A stretch of DNA of 64,000 nt from Harmothoe impar (Eukaryota > Annelida > Polychaeta > Phyllodocida > Polynoidae): positions 20,374,784 through 20,438,783 of the forward strand of contig OX381706.1 of assembly GCA_947462335.1 (NCBI GenBank). The letters are read 5' to 3'. A model generated the notes under the pieces. That model did no database searches. It was not told where the DNA came from and saw only the letters and a program-made list of their open reading frames with translations. Position 1 is the stretch's first letter, and every line of letters begins with the position of its first letter. Of this stretch, positions 10,650-20,452 are shown piece by piece. A program made the position numbers and the translations under genes.

Positions 10650-13110
10650 GTGAGTTATAGCATTCATTATATTCATAGGAAGTCACCACATGGCATTATC
10701 AATTTTTTAAAAATCGGATATTTTCAACTTCTGAGAATGAAAATCAAAATGTTATTTCTACAAATTGATAATTGTAAGTCCCCTCTGCACCTCAATGTAA
10801 TGTATCATGTGTAATATTTTCCGCAGTTAATGTTTCCATTTTGATTGAATGTGATCCCAGTAAGATATTATGATTTATAAATATGTAAAATGTTGTGCAT
10901 TTATAATTACATGAGATTCATTGTAGCTTGATTGTGGCACTGTTGTTGGAAGGACTGGGAGTTGAACCAGTATTAACTTGGCTCATATTGTCTCATATCT
11001 GTCGGCTCCACGTGTTTTTAAAACGGCTTGCTTATCAGCTTATCAGTAACGTTGTTGTTGTTGTCGATTTGGCTTTGATAGTTGTCTCCTCAGAGATCTA
11101 AATAATACATTGGAAGTTATTTGGTCTACTTTTGCTTTTAATCTGGTATACTTGGATAATTCATCTGAAGTATTCCTACTAGGTTTGATATTGGTATCAC
11201 ACGTTGGATATATTGTCTCAGAGAGCCAGGGTTTTTGTGTCTGATGTTTGTCTATGTAGGGGAAGGAAATAATTGTCTATGTAAGCGAGGAAATAATTTT
11301 GCCTAGTATTTTGTCTCATGACAGTTTTGTGCTGATAATTGTATCCATTTTGTCTGATGTTAAAAGCAAAATATGATTAAGCTGCCACCATTGAGCAGCC
11401 AACCCCAGCATTCACGATGACCTAATCCTCCAGGTGAAAAGGAATGCCTTCTCCAGTACAAATTGATCTATAGCAGAAAGCAAGGGAGAGCTTTAAATTG
11501 GAAATTTAATCAGACTAACGACAGTAATATTATTGATAGATGATTGACATGGGGATAACTACAATATGGTTATAGTATATATAGGGTGATATAAAATATG
11601 CATATATATAAGACATAACGAGCACACTGAAGTAATACTTGTTCTGTCACCTGCACATGTTTCACTGTTGCCAGCTGCAAACCCACTATTGTCTCACAGC
11701 CTGTCAGTGACACACACCAATGTCCCTGCCCCCTAATACACATTGGCCATTGACATTATGACAGTAGTCTTTTTAAGTAAATTGATTCATTCACATTTTA
11801 CCAAACAAACCGAACTTGACTTTCGAGGCTGCAATTTAGATATGATAAAGAGAAAAACAGAAATATGATATGAACATATTGGAGTTGACATGTGTCTCAA
11901 TACGCCTGAACACATCTCAATTTGTGGTGACAACATCATATATGTCATGTGCACTCAAATGAAACAATGTTGTTTCCTTCTATCTGCAATGAAGTGAATT
12001 ATACTACGCATGACAGCACATCGATATAAACTGACATGCGCACGGCGTAGGACAGTGAAATGCCTTTCACCACATCATTTTCACCTAGCGACATCCTAGT
12101 GTGACACATACGTTACAGCGCCTCTTCTTAGTGCATGGGACAAGAGGTAGGCTCTTCAGATAGAGGTAAGTAAGTTGATGCATTCCAATGCACTGCACAG
12201 AAAAGATCCATCAAAGATCTTTTCTTATCTCACTTGGAGGATGAGCTACAGAGGGTTGATTGTCTCTTAATTCCCGCAAAGTCAGCTTGCAATTGTCTTT
12301 AATGTGGATTGTGCACTGGGCGTCACTTTAGATACAATAGCCTGCATGTGACCTCCAAATCATTAACAGTGTAAATTAAGCCTTGATTGACCTTATTACT
12401 GGGTCAGGCTAATAAAGTATACATATTTTTTCCGTATGTTGTCTAAGGTCTTTGTGGTCTGGTCATATGAAGCAATTCAACTCCAAATATGGCGATTCTG
12501 CATTAGTTTATATGGCGAAGAGGTTTGCTTCTTTATTTGTGTCCTGTGTTTTCCAGTGATCATTGGTTTAAGATTATTGAAACGATTCATGTCTGGAATC
12601 TAGTTTTAGAAGGTTTTTCACATGGCTGTATATCATTCTCTAGTAATTTTATTCTTTTTAGAGCAATATCACAATGATGAGAAATTCATGGAATATTTCC
12701 TTTGTCTCTTTCTTTTTATTTTTGGTAGTAGAATTTGGTGATACAATTTGGTTTCTTCTATATTTCCTCTGTGTTACATATTTGGTTGTGTAGAATTGGT
12801 TTCAGGGCTTCTTACCCCAAGTTCGTCCCCCTGTGTTTTATTCCCATAGCTGTTTGAGGATGCTGGTTTGATCTATGTAAAAGGAGGCAGGTCCACCATA
12901 GTCAATTCTGGTCATCCCATAGCTTTATAAGATGAGAAAAAGGCCCCCAGTCCAGTTAGGCAGAAAGAGCGTACTCTTATTCTCTTGAAATAGTGACCTT
13001 TAATCATACTTTGCACCTGTGACATTTGCAGAATTTGAATACATTTTATATTGCAGTTCATGACCCCTTTGTACTGTAGGACTAACACATGTGATGATTC
13101 TGCCTTTCAG
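10650..13110 (+). other. Intron, no recognised feature
   Basis: The 2.5-kb intron between the last propeller exon and the first tail exon. It has a GTGAGT donor and a TGCCTTTCAG acceptor. No exon, transposon end or RNA gene was recognised. Confidence 0.6.
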
Positions 13111-13928
13111 CCCCAATAGGTGTGGTGACTACCCCGGTACCAGTGATGTGGATAGGGGTGGGGGCAGCAGCTGCTGTTCTCCTGGCCCTACTCCTCCTGC
13201 TCGCCATCTGCTGTGCCCGTAAGAAGCCAGCTAAGAAGCCACCAGCTGGTCCTGCAGTGCAGACCAGCGGATTCGACGATGTCGAGAGAGCACCCATCGG
13301 TATCATTCCCTCATCGGTTCCTGACCTGACCCGCACCGGGGTTCCTAATGGCAATGGTCACATGGTGGGCAATGGGGTTGATGACCCTGACTACATGAAT
13401 GTCCCCAATACCAATGGCCACCCAGATGGCAATGGACCCTTCATAGCCTCAGCACCACAGCTAAGCAATGGCAATGGCCATAGTGGTGGCAACCTAGCAC
13501 ACGAGGCTATGGTGATGAGCACTGGTTTAAGGCCAACCAAGAATAAGTATGAGAAGAACAAACAAAATCCTGCTCAACCCCTAGACCCCAATGCTTTTGA
13601 GATGCAAGGAGGAGGCAAGGTGGCTACGATGGTGCAGCGACTCGCTAAGAGGCTTCGCACAGGAATATCATCCATCCGCTGGACAAATGAACGAGACCCG
13701 GATCGCAACAGTCGGGAATCGCAACCTCCTTATGATGTTGATAATCCTGGAGATGGCGATGCTGAGCAGGTGGGATGCCAGAATCCTGGATATAAAAAGC
13801 GTCCCCCAATTGGGCCATTTAAGCCACAGCTTCATCGGCTACCACAAGGATTCGCCCCTGCCTCGCGTGTTACTCCGTCCAATGTAAAGAACACCTGGAA
13901 CAGAAACAAAAGGAATAAGAATACTTGA
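13111..13928 (+). CDS. LRP-like receptor gene 1: transmembrane and cytoplasmic tail exon A (terminal)
   Basis: The terminal exon encodes a short juxtamembrane linker, one hydrophobic helix at about 13146-13214 (starting MWIGVGAAAAVLLALL and ending AICC), a basic stop-transfer segment (ARKKPAKKP) and a tail of about 240 residues. The tail has Gly/Asn-rich NGNGH repeats, DPDYMNV, a basic stretch and an NPGY motif at 13782-13793. It ends with the box GFAPASRVTPS followed by a Lys/Asn-rich end. NPxY motifs are clathrin or PTB-adaptor sites in LDL-receptor relatives, so endocytosis is a reasonable inference. The acceptor is TGCCTTTCAG and the stop is TGA at 13926. A paralogous exon in the same phase lies at 29697. 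Confidence 0.88.
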
Positions 13929-15224
13929 TGGAGAATAAGCTCTTTAGTGCAATCAGCCATTGGGTTTTGTTTCACACCATTGTGCTTTGTTTAATCTCTA
14001 CGGAGATGAGAGAGAATCAATATAGGCCTAGTGACTGTGCAAGAGTAAATATCTAACATAGATGCCATGCCAAGTAAGGGAAAAGGTTAAATATCAAAAA
14101 TAGCATGTCACTGCCTTAGATATGCCTGTATATATATGATGCCAATCCTCCCTAGAGATGATGACCATGACTTCTTAGGGTTCATCCTGGACAGATAGGA
14201 TGCTGAAAATGACTAAAAGTGTCTCTGATGATGTGATTTCACTACAGTGTCTCATTCTGGGTGCTGTTAATCAACCCTTGGTTATCTATATACATGTATT
14301 GTTCTCACTATCTCTATGTGAGTCATTGACAAGACTCCTATGTTAATCACCCAATGTCAAACAGTATACTTCACATATTATCACTCAGGGGTGTAGGCCA
14401 AACTCAGGCCAATGGCCATCATCTATACTGAGGGAAAGTCTTCCACCAATATTAGATGCATATATACGTGTAATTATAGCCAGTTGGGTATTTCTGATGG
14501 ACGGCCGTTATCCATTTAACAGTGGATATCAAATACTACTTATCATACATAACAGGAACAGACATGCTTGATTGAAGGGGAGCAAGGCTAAACAGAGCAT
14601 TCATTCCATTGTGGTCTTGGGTATAGCTGTGTGTATGTTTTGGACTGCTGATCACTGAAGTATTTACTGTGTTGATTTTATCTATTTTTCGTCCAGCTCC
14701 AGAAGCTTAATTTGACATTTATGTATGTGACTTGATAATATCTAACCCTAACAAGGACAGAGAGGAATAGTTAGCGAGATTATGCTAGCAATTAGATGAA
14801 ATTGTTACCTGGATAAGAGATTGTTTCTAAGAAAGTAGGGTTAGATGTGCCATGGGCCAGCTGGACTGGAACTGTGTTATCTGAAGTAGAAACAGAAGAG
14901 TAAATCAGATAGCAAATATATTATAATGCTGTAAATGACCAGCCCCTATGATATACATTACTGATTTGGCCATTATTCCTCATATATGCTAAAATATACA
15001 TGTTACTGCCATGTTTGAAGAGTTAACATTAATAAAATTCCACCACTAGCACTAGGCTTGGATTGCATGGTGAAGGTTATATCTGTATGTAGGTCAATGC
15101 TTCATGGCTGCATGCTGCATTTATGGTGCTTCAAATGTCACTTGCAATTTCCCCCTGAGATTTCCTCTGTGGTCTCTGTAGTTACTGTAAATTGTAGATT
15201 TTTGAATGGAGATGTGAGAAATGT
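13929..15224 (+). other. Probable 3' UTR and downstream sequence of tail exon A
   Basis: No coding signal follows the TGA. The first AATAAA noted on the + strand is at 15031-15036, about 1.1 kb after the stop, and may be the polyadenylation signal. The rest is AT-rich without recognised repeats. Confidence 0.4.
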
Positions 15225-15469
15225 TTAACTCTTTAAAGCCCACATAATGCATTAATATGCTATAGTATGTGTCGTCATGATGCATGAATGCCATTAGTGA
15301 GTAACTCACTAGTAGTAGCACTGCACCCTATGGGCCTGATACACTCCTGAGAGATTGGCATGATGCGGGAATGCATCACCGGTGGATCTACTCACTAGGG
15401 CTGCATTCATGGACCATGACAGTAAAGAGCATAGCACATTGCAGCATTATGTGGCCCTTAAAGGGTTAA
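15225..15469. repeat. TTAA-target MITE (family A), full copy
   Basis: A near full-length copy running from TTAACTCTTTAAAGCC to GGCCCTTAAAGGGTTAA, with two internal palindromes. It lies just past the probable 3' UTR of tail exon A. Confidence 0.8.
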
Positions 15470-15847
15470 AGTAGAAAGTGGCCGCAGTAAGTGGTCAGGC
15501 AGGCAGGGTACTGTGCCATCTGGAGGGTAAAGTGAAAAACAGATTGACTGGTCTTAGTTATTTTGAGCCAGTTACTGGTGTGATCATATATCCTGTTTTG
15601 TTTGAAAGAGTTGTAAATTAATCAAAGCTGGGATACATGCTGTATAGTTTAGTATACTAAGGATGGAGGAGAATTTGCACAGATGTTTTATTAATATTAA
15701 CCTTGCCAAGCAGTTACTTTGAATATGTTTAGATGATAAGATATAAATGACCATTTTAACATAGGCATGGCACTACCATTTCTGGGAAAAGAGATTATGA
15801 CTACAACGTACCCTAGTACTATTCTTCTTTACACAATAAATATTTAC

Positions 15848-16076
15848 TACCGTAAATTCCCGCGTATAACCCGCGGGTTATACGCGAAACCAAACCTCTA
15901 GTGCAGGTTATACAATCTTCTCAAAGTCTAGGTGCGGGTAATACGAGGGTTTTTGAAAGTATAGAATAGTACTAAAATCACAATTTTCAGACTCCAAGTG
16001 CGGGCTATGGGATTCTCCCAAAGTCGGGGTGCGGGTTATACACGAGGTGAGGGTTACACGCAGGAATTTACGTTAG
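15848..16076. repeat. MITE with CGCGGGTTATACGCG-type palindromes
   Basis: Ends are ACCGTAAATTCCCGCGTATA and the diverged complement GGAATTTACGTTAGTA. Internal units repeat GTGCGGGTTATAC. It is a compact inverted-repeat element without coding capacity. Confidence 0.75.
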
Positions 16077-16675
16077 TAATTTTAATATCAACCATTAATT
16101 CTATGGCATTGCACTCAATTAAAACAACTAGCTTCTAAACATAATTAATTATCAAGTATCTAACATACAAGGTGTCATCGGGAAATGCCCCCGTTATTAT
16201 AAGTGCATTTCATCATCATATAACTATATTGCTAAATGCAGTTGCCATTGCCATAAATGAGAATGGATACCAAACGGAAAAATGTCATTTTAGGTTTGGT
16301 TTAATTTATAAAAGTATGGTCTATTATACCAGTATTTGTTTCTTGTATGATAAATATATCTATCTAGCTCTGATCCTAAAAGAGTGAGAAAATGGCGTGA
16401 AATTGCTTTTTTTATGAATAACCAGTATTTTCCTCAGCTGAAAAGAAAGCCATGACGAGTATGTATAACTAATGCCAGTGTATTTTGTATCAGTTCAGAT
16501 ATAATCATTTGTACCGTTATTATTATGATGATTTTTATAATCAGGTATGATAAGGATTCTCTGTAAGATGAGCTACGCAAATACATGCTCAGTAGAGATT
16601 TGAAAGCATCTAGATATGACCCCTGTTTAAATAGTGTAGCTGATCATCACATGCCAACTGGCAAACTACACTTAA

Positions 16676-16752
16676 ACCTTGAAAGGCCATACAGGGCTTT
16701 AATGTGGTATGCCCTTTAGTGTCATGGTACATGGGGACAGCCCTGGCCAGTC
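16676..16752. repeat. TTAA-target MITE (family A), fragment
   Basis: A terminal fragment (ACCTTGAAAGGCCATACAGG, then a GCTTTAATG-like block and half of one palindrome). The rest is lost. Confidence 0.5.
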
Positions 16753-17801
16753 TTCATAACAGAGGGACAACAGATAGCGCGATCGTGAAGAAAGGGTACA
16801 ATACAAACCCTAGTGTATTGAGTTAACTAATCCATTATTATCACATTACTATAATTATTATTTCCCTAACCTTAGTGAAATGGCATCTTGGATAAATCAA
16901 TGAAGTGATAAGCATACTTCCGTTTTCAGTTACTGTTTACTAAAAATTGGAAATAATTTGGAACCAGTTGCATCAGCTTTATTTGACCATCCTTGTCTAA
17001 AACTAAGATGGGTTAAGGTTACAGGACAAATTCAAGACAACAAAATCTACACATTGATCAATAAAACTGCACATTTAGAAGCTGTTCCAAACAACTGTAA
17101 AGGCCCTGTTATGCATTGACGCATTTCTCGTGTAAAAATATCAACTCCTAACATCGATTTATTTCCTTTTTTAACTCACAATTGTAAATAGAAAATCATA
17201 AATGTCGAATATGTTTAATTTATGGATGCCTCATTTCCTGTATATTTTCACGAAGCATGTAATAAATCGATCCTATGGAGAAGTTATCCAAGTTTGTTTA
17301 TGCTTTATTTGTATTTCTTCGATGTATCAGGCGTTTATGACAATTGTTGTCCTTAAAATTGCAAAATATGGTATAGCCTTGAAGTCGTTAAAGTTAAAAT
17401 AAGACACACATATTCTAAATAATTTGATATTTATGAAGCTATAAGTCATAATAATAATAAATAAAACAATATATATATATCTAGATTCCCAAAATTAACC
17501 GAAGCGGTTCAACAGGAGACAATCCTTTATCTGGCCAAGAAATATCAGACACGAGAGTTTACATATAGGAACAGCATTCTTGTTGGCCATAAATTAGACT
17601 CCATTAGGCTCGCAAAAAAGTAAATCGGTGCACAATCGGTTTCGTTTGCGCAATTGGGTTTAATAGAACAATAGTAATTTCCTAGATAATTCAATTCTAT
17701 TCAATGTCCCAGATCTCTTATTCTTACACCCATTTAGAAACCTATCTACTAAAGACAAACTTGCTCAGGCCATTGACATTGCTAAAGGCGGTCCCTTAAA
17801 C

Positions 17802-18521
17802 ATGAGGAGAACAGCCTCTGGCATTGTATTCAATGGGGCTAGGAGTTTTCTCTCAAACTTTCACCCCTGTCTCATAGTGCACGGAACTCACGAATTTCTT
17901 AGCAGTGAACAGCTATTTCAATATGAACGTTGCATCTTTAATGATGAGCTTGCAAGATCCGAAGAAGTTCTCAACACTGTAACTGGCTATCAGGCCAAAA
18001 GGGCAATGGAAGGTATTGTGGACAAACCTGAATGGGAGACTGAGAGAATTCCTGTGATGCGTATGAGTCTGAACAAAAAGTATGTACAGAATCCAATTAA
18101 AAAGAAGGCCCTACTAGATACCCGTGACCTTGACCTTGTTGAGTCAACTATGGATCCTTTCTGGGGGGCCAAAGCTAAATTTGACAGTAAACTGTTCAAC
18201 AGCTGTGATTATAAAGGCAGCAATGTACTAGGCAAGCTGTTAATGGAAGTCCGTCACTCATTCCGTGATACCGCGATCACCGAAGTCTTCCTGGGCGGCG
18301 CGCCAAAGGGAACGGGGACTCCGATGGAGAGTGTAGCTGACGCCCGGGTAACACGCAGTATGTGCTCGGAGAGTGAAGACCAAGGCCTCGCGGGCAACGG
18401 GAGTTCAGACGAGACAGCTCCCGAGATTGCAAATGGCGATGATGATTCGACACTGTGTTGTGACCGGCAAGATCTAACGCTTGAATCGTCCCTGGAGCAG
18501 ATCTATGATAATGATGGCTAG
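17802..18521 (+). CDS. LINE 1 ORF1a: NADAR-domain protein
   Basis: The 239-residue protein has a NADAR (YbiA-like, DUF1768) domain over about residues 8-152 and an acidic, probably disordered tail. Family hallmarks are present: SFLSNF at 15-20, SSEQLFQYERC at 34-44 with the conserved Glu and Gln, Trp78, QNPIKKKALL at 96-105, DPFWG at 118-122 and LGKLLMEVR at 143-151. NADAR enzymes are N-glycosidases; bacterial members remove ADP-ribose from guanine bases or act on riboflavin intermediates. The frame is open for 45 more codons upstream to a TAG at 17664, so the true start may be earlier or ORF1 may be 5'-truncated. The stop overlaps the next ORF by 17 nt. Its position ahead of SGNH and reverse-transcriptase ORFs on the same strand marks it as element-encoded rather than a host gene. 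Confidence 0.85.
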   Translation: MRRTASGIVFNGARSFLSNFHPCLIVHGTHEFLSSEQLFQYERCIFNDELARSEEVLNTVTGYQAKRAMEGIVDKPEWETERIPVMRMSLNKKYVQNPIKKKALLDTRDLDLVESTMDPFWGAKAKFDSKLFNSCDYKGSNVLGKLLMEVRHSFRDTAITEVFLGGAPKGTGTPMESVADARVTRSMCSESEDQGLAGNGSSDETAPEIANGDDDSTLCCDRQDLTLESSLEQIYDNDG

Positions 18522-19215
18522 GCCTGTGATCACGCAGACCTCCAATGGTAGGCGAATTCTTGTCGTGGGTGATGACAGAGTATTCTTCCTGGGCGATTTC
18601 CTAAAAAGCCCGTCGAGAGACTGCTATTCTGTTGTGTGCGCACCCTCGGCAACGATAAAAGATGTGGCTGACTTGCTGTCGATACATCTCCTATCATCTA
18701 AACAAGTTGACACTGTTGTGGTGTTGGCCGGCCTACACAATATAGCTGATGTCAGGTATGACAGCCGTGACATGACAGTCAGACGCAGGCTGACACTAAT
18801 TTCTACGGATGTTACTGCTGCGGCCGCTGGACTGATGTGTGAATACAGGGATCTAGTGTCTAGACTCAAAGTAATTAATCCACATGTAAATATAATAATA
18901 CCTACCCTGAACTGTGTGTCAATGATGAGGGCTAACTCGCTAGATGACTTTGCACTCCATATTGGAAGTCACCCTCTTCAGTCACTCTGTGAGGACATCT
19001 TTGATGTAGTCAACTGTGCGCTGATGTCGTACAACCGTGAAAGAGGGATGGTCACACCGAGAGTGGATCTATGCTTCCAAGGTTTGAACCATCACAACCG
19101 CTGGGTTCACAAATATTATCGTCTTCATGACGGTGTAAGAACTGTTTACGAGGACCTAGAACGAACTGCAGATTGCCTCAAAGCCGGAGTAAATTGGCTG
19201 CTTCACAACCGGTAG
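18505..19215 (+). CDS. LINE 1 ORF1b: SGNH-hydrolase-like protein
   Basis: The 236-residue product begins at ATG 18505, inside the end of the NADAR ORF and in another frame. A closely following ATG ATG pair could also initiate. The layout resembles the SGNH/GDSL esterase domain found in ORF1 of CR1-like LINEs: RRILVVGDDRVFFLGDF (block I position), VVVLAGLHNIADVR (Gly/Asn block) and YYRLHDGVRTVYED (the C-terminal D-x-x-H position). The catalytic Ser of GDS reads Asp (GDD) and the His of DGxH reads Arg (DGVR), so it may not be an active esterase. The related fragment at 24492 keeps DGTH. A 1.2-kb spacer separates it from ORF2. Confidence 0.7.
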   Translation: MIMMARPVITQTSNGRRILVVGDDRVFFLGDFLKSPSRDCYSVVCAPSATIKDVADLLSIHLLSSKQVDTVVVLAGLHNIADVRYDSRDMTVRRRLTLISTDVTAAAAGLMCEYRDLVSRLKVINPHVNIIIPTLNCVSMMRANSLDDFALHIGSHPLQSLCEDIFDVVNCALMSYNRERGMVTPRVDLCFQGLNHHNRWVHKYYRLHDGVRTVYEDLERTADCLKAGVNWLLHNR

Positions 19216-20452
19216 TCATGATCTGGCTCTAACTACTCTTATTATGGTAGTGTAGCCAAACTGATATGTAGTCACATGGACTCAATAGTGCCTTTTTGTA
19301 TACTGTAAACCGACTATACCTCATCTTTGTAGGATAAAGTACCGGTATTATGACAACCGTAATAACAATAATCATAGTTTATGTAGCCAAACTGATATGT
19401 AGTCCCATGAACTCAATAGTGCCTTTATTCTGTGGACCGATTATATCTCATCTTTGTAGGAAAAAGTACCGGTATTATGATAACCATAATAACAATAACA
19501 ATAATCATAGTTTATAATTATAACTATGAACATTCCATCCTAGTACCGAGTAACTGACTGTATGATCAGCATGATAATTGTGTGCACTATGGCAACCAAC
19601 TATATTTCTTACGTGTTAATTTCTCTAAAAATAATTCTCTGGGAATAACAGTGATTGATGTCATAATTATGTATATCAATTTTTTTCTTTTTCTGTTTGT
19701 CTTATGTCGCAAATATGTCTATGTCTATGTCTATGTTTATTCATTTTTTGGTCATGACTGTGTTGTAAATAGATTATCCTGTCTTTGATACTCATTTCTG
19801 GGGTGTCTTTCTGCGCTTTAGATGCCAGCGTATATAAATGATTGGTGATATGGAACTGTGATCCTGTCTAGTGAATACGCGATTGTCTCAATTTTTGAGC
19901 GAGTATTGTCTCATGACTACGTTAATTAATTGCGTCTTGGCTACTACATAACTCTGTGATACATGATGTGTTCAAACATATTTGAAACATGTTTAATATA
20001 ATTGATGGTGATGATATATTTGATCCTCAGGCCTAGCAGGTTACTCAAATCATCAACAATCCTCAACTATATAGTTTATTATAAGTGTGTCTTTGGGGTG
20101 CGATCCAGAATTATCAAGTTATATATCTAGACTAATAACTAGGCATTATTTCTTTCTGTTCCCTCTTTTTATGAGGCATTATTTTTTCTGTCGTAACTCT
20201 CCTCTGCAGTCAGTTTATGATTGTACACTAATCATAACTATTTAGTTGCGTTCAATGTACTAATGTTGTAAGCATAACTTTGCACCTAGAGTGACATAAT
20301 GAATTATCGTGCCGCCGCTCTTCACTCAGTGCCTTGTAACTCAGCGCCTGAGAATTATATGTCTAGCTACACTTGTATAAGAATGTTTATGTTGTCATCT
20401 TGGGGCAAGGAGGATGCAGTTGTACGTTTTGGTTGGGGTCTCAGATTGAATC
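19216..20452 (+). other. LINE 1 spacer between ORF1b and ORF2, with a tandem duplication
   Basis: No coding frame here. It contains a direct duplication of about 135 bp (19245-19378 and 19382-19513), each starting TGTAGCCAAACTGATATGTA and ending with an ATAACAATAATCATAGTTT-type tract, and a (TATGTC)n run near 19713-19740. The spacer might drive or translate ORF2, but no motif proves it. Confidence 0.6.

Noticed and set aside
17802..18521. NADAR ORF as a host gene
   Set aside because: It is directly followed, on the same strand, by SGNH-like and endonuclease/RT ORFs with LINE organisation, and it overlaps the next ORF.
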